Of a stretch of DNA of 64,000 nt, positions 25,120 through 36,670 are shown piece by piece. Every line of letters starts with the position of its first letter. Positions within the stretch are counted from its first letter, which is position 1. The position numbers and the translations under genes were made by a program. Source of the stretch: Cryptomeria japonica. Its lineage: Eukaryota; Streptophyta; Pinopsida; Cupressales; Cupressaceae. Below the pieces are notes generated by a model, which had not been told where the DNA came from, ran no database searches, and saw only the letters and a list, made by a program, of their open reading frames with translations. The stretch is from contig NC_081412.1 in assembly GCF_030272615.1 (NCBI RefSeq), positions 683,900,583-683,964,582 of the forward strand, given 5' to 3'.

Positions 25120-26874
25120 ATGCCAGTTTAGACTAGAGCTCAATACGAATAGCTAAGAAAACAACAACAAATGGAGGAAGAAGATACCACTTTTGGATTT
25201 ACCGCTATTGATGAAGAAGCTATCAATAGCATGATTAGAGACCTTGAACAACATTTCAAATTTGATAGGCTAAAGGAAAAATTATTGACAAAACAAAAAG
25301 AGAAATATCTCTTGATATTGGCAAAATCTGGAGCTAAACTACCACAAGACTTTAATATAGAAAGCTTAAAACAAGATGCAGAAACAAGTAACACCCAAAA
25401 CATGAATGAGAAAAACAATGAAGATATGAACAAAGAAAGTAGCGAAGAAACAAGGAAAGAAAGGGATGACAAAAGAAAAGAACGTAATGATAAAAGAAGT
25501 GATGTGGATAATCCATTTTCAAACTTTACTCAAAAAATACAAACTCTACAACATCAGATACAAGACATGCAAAATGGGACAATCTCCAAGAAGTATTCAT
25601 TAGAAGACATATGTCCATATCCATTTGATAAAAAGCTAAATATGATACCATTTCCGCAACATTGCGAGATTCCTAAATATGACAAATACGATGGAAGATC
25701 TGATCCTCAAGATCACATTAGGGAGTTTTGTACTATGAGCATGGAATTTGCTCATGATGAGACTTACCTTATGTGTCTTTTTCCTAGGAGTTTAAATGGA
25801 CATTCAATGGAATGGTTTTCAAGATTACCATTTGGAATCAAATCCTTTGAAGAACTTGTGAATAGGTTTATTTCACAATATTCCTACAATATAAGGAATG
25901 AAATAACAATGCTAGATCTTTGCAATGTTAAACAAAAGAATGGTGAATCCTTTATGATCTTTTTACAATGATGGAAACACATGTTTAATAGGTATCCTCG
26001 GGATGTACCTGATCAAGAAAAAATGGATATATTCATTGATAATCTTATCAGTGAAATGAGTTATCGACTAAGGATGCAATGTCCTCCCTCTTTTTCCAAA
26101 ATGATTGCAAATGGTCCGAAAATAGAGAACACAATGGTAAAGAAAGGAGAACTAAAACTTAACAATAATTCATACAACAACAATAACAACAACAATGATA
26201 AACCCAAGTTCTGGTCAAAGAATAGGAATGTCAGCAATGAAGGAAATGATGATAACAATACTGCAAAACAACAACAACCAATTTTGAATCTATCAAGTCA
26301 GATCCCAAGCAACAACAATCTGGAAAACAATAAAGTCAAGTCCTTTTTCTCTAATCCTTGGAGAAAATTCACAAATATTGGAGAACCTTTAGAATCAGCT
26401 CCAAAAACTTTGCTTGCTAACAAATTGATTGTTTTACCCGAAGCAAGAATTTACGAACCACTAGTTAAGCCAAACTGGTGGAATGACAATCATTTTTGCA
26501 ATTATCATCGGAATAAAGGACACCTAACAAATGATTGTCAAAGATTGAAACACATTATCCAAGATCTAATTGATAATGGAACCTTTATGGTAGATAGCCA
26601 TAAGACAAATGAATCACACTTGGCTTTTAAAACTCCACTTCCAAACTATGATAAAGGTGAATCATCCCAATTGGAAAATGACAAAGGGAAAGCCAAAGTG
26701 AATTACGCTTATACATACGATGATGTAGTAAATGTGATAATTGTTAACGAAAATCCAGCTTTAGAACCAATCAACATTATCACAAGAAGCAAAGCAAAGG
26801 TTACCTTTCTAGGTATAGGAAAAGACTCCACATCCACATCACAACAATACAATTTAGTAGAGAAATTACAATGA
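25120..26874 (+). pseudogene. Element C gag (Ty3/gypsy)
   Basis: The probable start is ATG 25120 (MPV, stop, TRAQYE, stop, LRKQQQ), in frame with the long open part from 25171. The first 70 codons after 25171 are acidic and coiled-coil-like, followed by a charged K/E/R/D run. The retrotransposon gag domain (CEIPKYDKYDGRSDPQDHI to FEELVNRFISQYS) comes next. A TGA at 25969 interrupts it before WKHMFNRYP. An N-rich linker and a zinc-knuckle variant (CNYHRNKGHLTNDC, Cys-Cys replaced by Cys-His) follow near 26500. A TGA at 26872 separates gag from protease in the same frame. Gag forms the particle that packages element RNA. Confidence 0.9.
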
Positions 26875-26877
26875 ATA

Positions 26878-28182
26878 CCAGCTCAAATATCAATTTTGGA
26901 ACTTCTCAAGATTTCACCTATGCATAAGGAAATTTTGGAGAAAGCTTTGGTGGAAACAATGGCATCAACAGATTTGGATATAGATCAGTTCCAAAACATG
27001 GTAGGACATCTTATAGCTCCTCATTGCTTATCATTTTCTGAAAATGATGATGCCTCCTTACAACATCCTCACAATGCTCCTTTACATGTTGAAGTCTCCA
27101 TTAATAAAACTCATGTCAAACGTGTAATCATAGATGGAGGAGTTGGTCTAAACATTTGTGCATTAAGTTTGATAAAAGATTTGGGGTATTCAGAGAATAC
27201 AGTGGACCCGAAAAAGAAAATAACCATCAAGGCTTATGATGAAGCAAAACATTCTTCTAAAGGAGCTGTTATGCTACCAATAAGGATAGGACCTGTGGAA
27301 AAGGATACATTGTGTCAAGTTTTAGACTTGAATCTCTCCTAAAACATTCTTCTGGGAAGACCCTGGATTCACAAGAAGCAAGCAGTTCCTTCTACATACC
27401 ATCAATGTGTAAAATTTCCTCATAAAGGAAAAGAAATCACTATAATTGTAGATTCTAGTCAATATTGCAATAATTTGAAGCCAACACAAGATACCATAGT
27501 TCCACATAACAGAGAATCAGTATATCCTACCAAGGAAATTCAAGCAAAGTTATGGGAAACTTTTGAAGAAAAGCTCAAGTTAAATGATGAAGGAATGGGA
27601 AAATATTCTTTGAATAATTTTCCACTTTCCCCTAAGTCATATGGAAAACCTACAGATATTTAATCAAAATCATCAGAAAAATCAAAACGTATGTTTAAGG
27701 GAACCTTTGTTAGTGTTGGAACTCTTGAGGAAGAAAATGAAGACAAGGACATTCTTGGTTGGTTATACAAAGATGAAGATAAAACTATAGCAACAGTAGC
27801 AGGAGTCAATATTCCCATAAAACAATATGGCAAAGGATATGAAATCATGCAAAAGATGGGATATGAAGGAAAAGGACCAATTGGTAAGCATCATCAAGAA
27901 ATTTCAGAACCTATTTGTCCACATTCGCAATACACAAAAGATAAATCTGGTTTGGGATACCTAAAGTCTAATCAAACACAACACAATACTCAACAACAAA
28001 AATGGAGAAAGAAATCAATCTCTAAAGGAGACAATTGGCAAGAAAAGCTACATCAAGCGCCTGAAACAATAACTAGAAAGAAAAAGAAGCAAGAAGATCA
28101 TGAAAAGAAAGAAGAGGAGACTACCATCAAAGAGGAAGAAAAATCTTGTGAGCAAGTCCTAGAAATACAAACAAAGGAATAA
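26878..28182 (+). pseudogene. Element C protease and G-patch region
   Basis: The same frame as gag continues. The aspartic protease has VKRVIIDGGVGLNICALS as its catalytic loop; the D-G-G form appears to be ancestral in related plant elements rather than a mutation, though I cannot check. TAA at 27340 cuts it just before the flap-side [10 protein letters not shown]-like stretch. After another stop at 27661, residues 47-75 of the next open piece read YGKGYEIMQKMGYEGKGPIG (27829 on). This has the glycine spacing of a G-patch, an RNA-binding or helicase-activating motif known next to protease in some retroelements. A lysine- and glutamate-rich tail runs to 28182. Confidence 0.8.
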
Positions 28183-29398
28183 TCTAAACAAAATATTCCA
28201 GAAGCAGTAAAAATAGAAATGACAAAAATCAGAGAACTTTTTGCACCATACGACATTCTAGTATGGTATAGTGGAGTAATCTTAGATCAAAATTCAAAAA
28301 TAGATTCCAATGAGTATGAATGGGGACCAGATAATTTATCTACTACATCATGTAATGAACACAATGAAGATCAAGCAACCATTAAAAAAGAAGACTTGTC
28401 CATTACAGAACAAAAGATAAAATTAGAAAAGAGACAAGAGAAACTCAAAATTCAGAGAAAAGAAGCGTACGCAAAAATAAAAGAGAATGACAAGAAGTGG
28501 AAACAAGAATCAGATATGCAAGAACTATAGAAGAAATAAGAGATAGTCAAGTTGGATTAACTATTAGTCCAGAAGAAGATGAGTTTGAAAGGAGACAAAA
28601 TCTATTAAAAGAATCCTCTTTAACATGTACACAAGTCTATCAACTCCAAACTACAAATGGAGTCAAGCAGGAAGAAATTTGCAATACCAAAGATGTGTGT
28701 GTTGATATAATCCATTCATTTAAGGAACAAACGTTAATTGAAGAACCACTTGAGTGTGATCTACAAAATGCTAATATTAATCTTGTTAAGACTAATTCAG
28801 AAATTCTTGAAGACAATCCTCAAAAATATTCAATCTATGACAATACCTATTCTATGCTAAATTATGATCATTATTTCATGAACATTGAAACACTTGATGA
28901 TGACAATGATTATGATTTACCCCTTCTTCATCCTAAACTAATTGATTGGGATAATTTAGACAAACCCAAACTAAATGTTTTTTCCAATGATCATGACTTA
29001 GCTATGCACCTTAACGCTATTGAACCCATCCCACCTAAGATATCTTCTACTACCAAATCAAGTAAAGTTTTTCATAGTCAGGAGAATGCCAAACTTTTCA
29101 GTAGTAAAAATGAAATAAAACAAGGAAAGAGACCTATGGTTGAAAACCATTTCATGGCAACATTAGATCAATCAAAGGAGAAAATAAAGGGTGTATATGA
29201 TGATGAAAGCCTCCTTGAGGCATCAGAAGATGGAAAGTTTGACATTTTTCCTGCATATTTTCAAGAAAGATCTGCTATCCTGATAGAACCAACAGAAGCA
29301 GTAAACATTGATACATCAAAGGATCCTAAAATACTTCATTTTTCTACCTCATTATCAAAAAAAGAGAGGAAAGAATACATGGAATTCTTTAAGCAATG
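28183..29398 (+). pseudogene. Element C protease-RT linker
   Basis: Two overlapping frames (28219-28530 and 28497-29399) mark a frameshift near 28500. Downstream pol is in the new frame. The linker is acidic and lysine-rich with no recognised domain. The end (STSLSKKERKEYMEFFKQ) precedes a TGA and the FSWSYVDMLGL-type start of gypsy RT, whose family form is FAWSYxDMPGL. Confidence 0.8.
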
Positions 29399-29399
29399 A

Positions 29400-30560
29400 C
29401 AAATAAATTTTTCTTGGTCTTATGTGGATATGCTAGGGCTAAACCCAGATCTTCTCATGTATCATCTTAATGTGGATTTAAAAGCAAAACCTGTTAAGCA
29501 GAAGCTAAGAAAGATGCACCCACATATTGCTCTCCTTGTCAAAACTGAGCTCAAGAAATTATTAGAAGTGGGATTCATAATACCAGTCACTTATCCAGAA
29601 TGGATTTCAAGTATTGTACCAGTATCAAACCCAGATAAGAGCATAAGAATCTGCAAAGATTTCAGAGATCTGAATAAAGCATGTCCAAAAGATGATTTCC
29701 CACTACCAAACATTGATATCATAGTAGACTTGTTAGCAGGGCATGAGATGTTTTCATTAATGGATGGCTTCTTAGGATATAATCAAATAAGAATTGCACC
29801 TAAAGATCAAGAGAAGATAGCTTTCACCTGTGCATGGGGAACATACTGTTGGAATGTTATGCCATTTGGGCTTAAGAATGTAGAAGCGACTTATCAAAGG
29901 GCTATGATGACAATTTTCCATGACATGATGCATACATTTATGGAAGATTATGTCGATGATATACTTGCAAAATCTCACACAAGAAAAGAACATTTGAACA
30001 TTTTAAGCAAGATTTTTGACAGGTTGGAAAGATATCAGTTGAGATTAAATCCAAATAAATGTGCATTTGGGGTAACCTCTGGAAAACTCTTTGGGTACAT
30101 TATATCAGCTTGTGGCATTGAAGTCGATCCTAGAAAAGTTAAAGCTATCATGGAGATGGAATCACCTAAGAAAATAAGTCAATTGCGATCTTTACAAGGA
30201 AGGTTGCAATCAATCAAGAGATTTGTGTCCCAATTGGCTGATAGATGTCTTCCCTTTACCCATCTTCTACACAAAAATGTTCCATTCAAATGGGATCTGA
30301 CATGTGAAGAATCTTTCTTGTAAATAAAAGAATATCTTATGAGTCCTCCAGTACTGATATCACCAACCAAAGGGAAACCCTTGTTACTCTATATCTCAGC
30401 AACAAGTGTATCATTAGGTGTTCTCCTAGCTCAGCATGATGATGAAGGAAAAGAAAGAGCAGTTTATTATATCAGTAGAACACTTGTTGGATATGAGTTA
30501 AATTATTCATCAATTGAAAAGATATGTTTGGAAGTTGTATTTGCAACTCAGAAGCTATGA
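29400..30560 (+). pseudogene. Element C reverse transcriptase and RNase H (gypsy)
   Basis: RT motifs appear in order: ICKDFRDLNKACPKDDFPLP, LMDGFLGYNQI, MPFGLKN and the catalytic YVDDILAKS (about 29950). RNase H follows, with LLYISATSVSLGVLLAQHDDEG and VYYISRTLVGYELNYSSIEK. A TAA at 30321, where glutamine is expected, and a TGA at 30558, where arginine is expected, interrupt it. Frame is constant from about 28500 to 31290. Together these enzymes make the cDNA. Confidence 0.92.
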
Positions 30561-30563
30561 CAT

Positions 30564-31292
30564 TATATGTTGATTCATTCTGTAAAACTAATAGCAAAGA
30601 TAGATCCTCTCAAATATTTATTGAGCAAGTCAACATTAACAGGGAGACTATCCAAATGGGTTATGATACTAAGTGAATTTGACATAGAATATGTTGATCG
30701 GAAAGCCATCAAGGGCCAAGTCATTGCTGATCAATTAGTTGATGCACCTCTACAAAATGACATGCCTTTGCATATCGAATTTCCTGATGCAGATATCTTG
30801 ACAATAAGTACAAACTTTTGGGAATTGTACTTTGATGGTTCTTATAATCAATATGGATTAGGTGCAGGAATATTTTTTATCACACCTCAAGGACATACAA
30901 TTTTGAAATCATATAGACTAAGATTTCCATGCACTAATAATACTGCAGAGTATGAAGCATTGGCTATAGGGCTCAAAATGGCCATTGAATGGAATGTCAA
31001 AGAACTACATGTCTATGGTGATTCACAACTTGTCATTTATCAAATAAATAATAAATATCAAACAAAGGATGATAAGCTTATGCCATACAAACAGCTAGTG
31101 GAAGAATTTAAAGGACATTTCAAAGAAATCACATTCACCCAGAATCCCAGAAATGAAAATAAAGCAGCAGATGCAATGGCTATAATAGCATCTCTATTGC
31201 AAAATAAAGAGAATCAACAACGTTATGAGTTTCTTGTGGAAGATATCTTAACCCCTACCATTCAATCCCGGCATACCTATCGAATTTACCAT
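30564..31292 (+). pseudogene. Element C second RNase H (aRNH-type), cut by element D
   Basis: After the connection segment (WVMILSEFDIEYVDRKAIKG), a second RNase H domain begins WELYFDGSYNQYGLGAGIFF. It carries NNTAEYEALAIGLKMAIEW, VYGDSQLVIYQ and NKAADAMA. These supply the D-E-D-D catalytic set. A second RNase H is diagnostic of Tat-lineage gypsy elements. Open codons after 31292 belong to the inserted LTR of D. The pol sequence resumes at 39110. Confidence 0.92.
31288..31292. repeat. Target-site duplication of element D, left
   Basis: ACCAT here is repeated exactly at 39110-39114, on the other side of the D LTRs, within the pol of C. Confidence 0.95.
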
Positions 31293-32490
31293 TGTAAAGC
31301 GGAAAATCACGAGCGAACCCTAAGTGTTTCCCCCCACCACTCCGAGGAGAGGGGAAGGAGGTCACTAGGGTTGACGGTTTTCACTTAGAAGAGACTTTAC
31401 ATTCAAAAGAGGGGTTGAAACCCACAAGATCCAATCCCACACAAGGCAAGATTGGATTCTAAATGAGTTTCAAGGGTTAAGACAGCAAGGCTACCCTCTT
31501 TTGTAAAGAATGTAGATAGAAGGATTAAGCTAGGAATGCATGAAAAGTAAGAAAGATTCTCTTATAAACAGAGATAGGGATATAGGATGAAGCTGCAGAC
31601 CTGGAATTAGCAGTAAAATGTCGAGACGGTGCTGTCCTGCAAATTTGAGCAAAAGTTGACGGGACGATGGCGCTCGGCGTGCACACGGTCCTCCGAAAAA
31701 TCCACGAAATGAAGGGGGATCTGTTCGTCTCTGCACAAGGATTCCAGATCTTCAATTATAGCCGCGTACCTGCAACCTACACACAAAAAAGCGAGGACGA
31801 TTGGGGGGTTAGGGATTAGGGGTTTGCCCTTAGGTCAAACCCCAGTTTTGGAATTAACCAAGAAATGAGAATGTTGTAAATGTAAATGATTGTAATGTAA
31901 ACAAGTACTGATACCTTGTTGTAAGAATGTTTGTATTCTTACATGCGAAGGTGTAAATGTTGTTGTATGTTGTATGTTGTATGTGGTATGTGATCTCCTC
32001 TTCAATGGTTGAATCCTTGTCTTGAATGCAACACTTAGCCTTGAATGGAGACTTAGTATGATCAATTGCTTGAAGGAATGCTTGAATGCTTGAATGCTTG
32101 AATACTTGAATATCGCTTCCACCTTTTTTCCATCTTACCCAAAATGGAAGAGAAAATGTAGTTTATATACTTGTCAATTAGGGTTAAAAGACTGATTTTT
32201 CTGAGCTTAGGCCAACTAGGAAAGATTATTTTCCAATTTGCAAACATAAAGATCCGAGACCCAAAAGAGACCGGGCCCAAAAATAGGGCCAGGGACTAGG
32301 GCGCTGGGCGCCATGGTCCCACCTCTAGGGCCAGCAGGATGCAAGGAGGATCAGGCCAGGGTGCTGAAAAGTGTAGTTTTTGGTGTCATGAACAAGTTTC
32401 GGGGTCTCCATTCAAGTTCAGTGTTGCGTCGCCATCATGAAGACCCAAATGCAGTCAAAATTGCAAGTGTCACAATTTTAGGATGCTACA
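31293..32490 (-). repeat. Element D 3' LTR
   Basis: It has TGTAAAGCGG...GGATGCTACA ends on the plus strand. The first 210 bases differ from the other LTR at only a handful of positions. It carries one copy of a 31-bp unit that is present three times in the other LTR. Confidence 0.92.
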
Positions 32491-32511
32491 TTTAGCCCCC
32501 ACTTTAGCGGG
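32491..32511 (-). promoter_or_regulatory. Element D polypurine tract
   Basis: On the minus strand AAAGTGGGGGCTAAA abuts the LTR start TGTAGCATCC. Confidence 0.75.
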
Positions 32512-33520
32512 AGTATAAGCGTACGCTCATACTTTCGGTAAAGTACAAGGAAACAACATTGAAAGACTTTCACCACATCAAGGAGGCAAGACACACCAAG
32601 CCCCCAGTGGACTAAGGATCTTACGACTTCGATTGACAAAGTAAAAGGGAAGATCATGAGGGAGAACCATGACTGTCAGTAGTAAGGTTCCCTCACTATC
32701 AGTCATGCAAGAGAAATACCAAAAATTTTCAAGGCAAAGCTAAGTTCGCCAAGAAATTTCCAAGTATCCTGAAGGGATAGATGGGATGTATGCCCCCCTA
32801 TGTTAAAGCGATCGCACACGCCTCAACGGGGGTGATTGCTTTAAGGTAGTGATACACATAAGAAATGAGAAGGGAAAGGAGCACGTTATCACAAAGATTT
32901 AGCCCCCAAGTGTGAGATAAACCCAAGGATAATAGACACAAAACACAAAGCACGAGGTGACTTCGCTTTCCTCGGGGTCAGTATGCTATATGATAATTCA
33001 TGTATATATCATATGTATGTATGCATAATTGTTCTTCATTCCCCAATCAAGGAAGGCCACCTAGAAGAAGGGAACACATGTGTCTTTTGAGTCAACATGA
33101 GAGAGACCAAAAGAGATCTCAATGCTTTGCATCGTCCTCAAGTAGACAACACTAAGGACAACAAATAGAAGAATGAGAATAACACATAGAAGAAGTAACA
33201 AAAGAGAGGGGGAGAGAATCTGCTATGCTAATGAAACTAGTCTAGCACGTCATCTACCCCCCGATCTTGCTGATCAATGTTTTGGGAAGGCAGGGAACAC
33301 GCTAGAGGAGGAACATCCAACACAACAGATGGAGCTATCACAAGATCCAAACAAGGGCTATGTTCATGTTCCAAGCCACATTGTTCTTGTCTAGGAGCTA
33401 GGATAAGTGCTTTAGAAAATTCATTAGATAAATGGTTATCAACATCAACATATTCATATTCACTATCAGAAGCAAGAGAAGTAACATTTTCATCATGAAT
33501 AACATTTTCATCTATATCAT
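32512..33520. other. Element D 3' non-coding region
   Basis: About 1 kb between the protease reading frame and the polypurine tract. No pol-derived motif is seen in any frame. Short open frames at 33173-33394 and 33277-33498 overlap each other and have no motif. Confidence 0.6.
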
Positions 33521-33529
33521 CATCAAGAT

Positions 33530-34660
33530 TTATAAAAATAGGATCTCTAACTCACACAGGATCAAGACCATCATGCATCTTATGTTTAGGAGATTTTGGA
33601 GAAAATGGAATAATGCTTGTTGAAGCTGTTTTTGGGGATTGCAAAGTTTGAGAAGCAGCTGCCTCAGCTCTAAGACGATGCTTTCATCAGCGTTCACATG
33701 TAGAACGATTTTGTCTAGTCTTAGTAGGAAGTTGAGAAGATTGAGGAGGAGGAATGTTCTCATCCTTATCACTTGGGTGTTTAGGTTGTGGTCTCTTAGG
33801 CTGGATTATAGGAGAAGAGGAAGGTCTCAAGTCTCTCCATAAGAGGAAGGAGGAGGAATTGCTCCATATAAAGGGGGAATATTTGGTTTAGGAAGGAGAC
33901 CAAGTCCATCATGATGAGGAGGTATAGGTCTACTTTTAGAAAGTTTATTAGACATAGACATAGTCACATCCATTGGAATGGGTTGGGAATCCTCTTGAGG
34001 AAAGACATTAGTTTTATCTTTCAAAGGAAGAACTTCCTTCTCAAGAACGATAGGAATATCAAGTTTGGGTGTTCTAGGTTCACTTAGAGATAGGATCATA
34101 TCTGTTTTCCACTTTTGATAAGATTTGAAAAGATGATCACTTCGCGGAGGAAGAGATTGGAATTGTTTAGGCCAAAAATAATCAATAGGAACGCTAGAAG
34201 TTCTTTCAGCTGGTTTAAAGAGACTATGATTGATAGTAACAACTTCACCATTAAAGGGAAATTTCAAACATTTATGAATAGGAGAAGCAATAGCTTTCAT
34301 GGAAGATAGCCAAGGATAGCCAAGCTTCACATGAAATTGTTCGAAAGAAGGAATAATAGCGAAGTTCACATCAAGGGATTTGTTATGGACCTCAATAGGT
34401 AATGTAATAGAACCAATTACAGGAGAAGAAAATACATCAAATAATTTCACAATCACATCTATTTTGTCATAGATCACTTGATTCAGTTGCAAAGTAAAAA
34501 GGAATTCTTCAATAATAACATTAACCATGCAAGCAGGGTCAATAAGCACTCCACGACAAGGTGTATTCTTGACTTTTGCAACTATGTATAAAGGACCATC
34601 AGTTGCCCTGATAGTTTCACTAGAATCAAATGTGATGGAAGGTTCTTTAGGGTTTTCTTG
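33530..34660 (-). pseudogene. Element D aspartic protease and tail
   Basis: It is in the same frame as gag, entered only through the TAG at 34661. TPCRGVLIDPACMVNVI is the catalytic-loop region, with DPA where D-S/T-G is usual, so activity is uncertain. FHVKLGYPWLSSMKAIASPI is the conserved C-terminal protease block (family form ILGRPWL). A proline- and serine-rich tail (YGAIPPPSSYGET) ends at 33827, and weaker coding remnants continue to about 33530. Confidence 0.8.
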
Positions 34661-36670
34661 CTACTCTACAAAGTTAATCACATTCGGAGTCATAGACACA
34701 AGACCATCAGATGAGAAAGAGGAATCATTAGTCTCAATCGCATTAGAGGTATGAGAAGGTAATGGATCAGTAAAAATCTTAAGATTTTGGTTAGGAGGAG
34801 CTATAGATGTGTTGCCTTTATCATTCACTCCTGAAACAGAGATAGTATTATTATCAATCAAATCTTGAATTTTACCCTTTAAAGCAAAACATTTTTCAGT
34901 ATCATGCCCAGGTTGACAATGAAATTGACAGAAAGATTTGTTATCAAAATAGGGTGAATTAATCTTTGCAGGATCTATTTGCCTTATAGGAGGGAGAGTA
35001 AGCACATTTTGTTCCAATAACTTATTCATAATACTATGCAATGATTCATGCAAAGGAGTAAACTTTCTTTCTTTCTTGAAAAACTTAGAAATAGGAGGCA
35101 CACCTGATGCTGCATTCACATTGTTGTTGATGATGTTTTCATTGAATTTAATGGACTCTCTATTCGGTTTAAACTTCCCAAATGGTTGTTGACTACTATC
35201 ACCCTTATCACTCGGAGCCATAGAATTTGCTTGTTCCATTTGACTCACAGTCAGTTGATAATTGTGAAGAGTTGCACACAACTGTTGGAAAGAAGTAAAC
35301 TCACAAAATAGAAGTTTTTCTCTAATATCTTTTTGTAAATTAGAAATAAAGATTCTTTGAATATCATTGTCAGGCACTGGAAAAGAAATTTGAGCATACA
35401 AATGCTTATATCTACCAATGAAATCTGTCACTTTTTCTTTAACACCTTGTTTACAATGCATTAAATCAATCAAAGTAACTTTAGGACCTATATTGTTTTG
35501 AAATTGTTGAATAAAAGCATTTGCAAGTTGTTCGAAAGAAGTAATAGAATAAGAAGGCAACGAGCAATACCATTGCAGGGCTTTGTCTCTTAATGTTCTA
35601 GTAAACAGTTTTGCAAGCAACCTTTGGTCATAAGCAAAATCGGTACATATTGTTTGAAAAGTCTTAACATGTGTTAGAGGATCACCTTTACCATTATAAA
35701 GCTCCAAATGCGGGATTTCAACATGTCTAGGAGGAATAGCTCGAACAATGTCAAGAGAAAGTGGGCTCGCAACATCAAATGTGGGCACATTAAACTTAGA
35801 TTGATTCATAGAGGCAATTTGTTGCTGTAAAGAAGAGACAGTTTGTGCAAGATTGTTAATGGTCGCTTCAATCGAAGAGTTCATATTAGACGTGTTAGAT
35901 TGTGATGGAGGTATTATGTTATTGAAAGAAGGTATTGATTGAGAGTAAGGTGGCGGGACACTATGATAGTTAGTCATAGGAGATGATTGGGAAAGAGGAG
36001 CACTACAAGGAGGAATGGAATGGTTAAATGAATTGCCCCCTTGCGTCATGTTCATTTGTAGAGATGTAATAGGAACACTCATTGAAGGAATGAATGAAGA
36101 AGTTGGATTGAATGAAGGAAGAGGGTTAATTGAAGAGGAAGGATTGCCCCCATGACTGGTGATCATAGGGGGAATGTCTTGTATAGAGGTAGTCATTATG
36201 TTTGATGTAAAAGTAGGTATGCTAGCAATAGAAGTCGTCAAAGGAATAGAATGATTGACTTGAGTGGGAGGTTGTGTATAACCTAAAGTTTCAACATAAC
36301 TCTTCATAGGCATCACATTCAAATCCACAATGTGTGCAATACCACGCAAAATATCAATTCCATTCTTATCACTTTGAACCATACGTTTTAGACCCTTAAT
36401 TAATGAAAGAGCTTGACTATCAGGGTACTCTTGAGACATCCATTGTTGAAAATCGTCAAATTGGTTATCCAATTTTGAAAGTTGTTCTATAGAAACCTCA
36501 TGGAGAGCTTCTTCATCATTAAGAGGATTAGAGGAATTACCCATGTCCTCGTTAAAAAGGCTATTCAAATTAGGTTCCATCTCCTTGGTAATTAAACCTT
36601 GGAAAGACTTAATTCTAAGGCTTCGTCTAACGGGAATAGTGTAAGTAGGGCTTATTGTTGTAAAACTCAT
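34661..36670 (-). CDS. Element D gag, intact 669-codon frame
   Basis: The start MSFTTISPTYTIPVRRSLRI lies about 1.2 kb inside the 5' LTR. Residues 1-130 carry an acidic region. About 130-270 is low-complexity S/P/T/N-rich, and about 330-500 is the retrotransposon gag domain (YNGKGDPLTHVKTF, LRDKALQWYCSLP). Near the end lies a zinc-knuckle variant, CQFHCQPGHDTEKC (C-x2-H-x4-H-x4-C), the same variant class as in element C. It ends with TAG followed by CAA, after which the frame stays open into protease. A full-length gag in an otherwise decayed nest suggests recent activity or selection on gag. Confidence 0.88.
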   Translation of the reverse strand: MSFTTISPTYTIPVRRSLRIKSFQGLITKEMEPNLNSLFNEDMGNSSNPLNDEEALHEVSIEQLSKLDNQFDDFQQWMSQEYPDSQALSLIKGLKRMVQSDKNGIDILRGIAHIVDLNVMPMKSYVETLGYTQPPTQVNHSIPLTTSIASIPTFTSNIMTTSIQDIPPMITSHGGNPSSSINPLPSFNPTSSFIPSMSVPITSLQMNMTQGGNSFNHSIPPCSAPLSQSSPMTNYHSVPPPYSQSIPSFNNIIPPSQSNTSNMNSSIEATINNLAQTVSSLQQQIASMNQSKFNVPTFDVASPLSLDIVRAIPPRHVEIPHLELYNGKGDPLTHVKTFQTICTDFAYDQRLLAKLFTRTLRDKALQWYCSLPSYSITSFEQLANAFIQQFQNNIGPKVTLIDLMHCKQGVKEKVTDFIGRYKHLYAQISFPVPDNDIQRIFISNLQKDIREKLLFCEFTSFQQLCATLHNYQLTVSQMEQANSMAPSDKGDSSQQPFGKFKPNRESIKFNENIINNNVNAASGVPPISKFFKKERKFTPLHESLHSIMNKLLEQNVLTLPPIRQIDPAKINSPYFDNKSFCQFHCQPGHDTEKCFALKGKIQDLIDNNTISVSGVNDKGNTSIAPPNQNLKIFTDPLPSHTSNAIETNDSSFSSDGLVSMTPNVINFVE

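Noticed and set aside
31525-31755. 76-codon minus-strand frame repeated at 38082-38312
   Set aside because: It lies in the two D LTRs and is shared only because the LTRs are copies.
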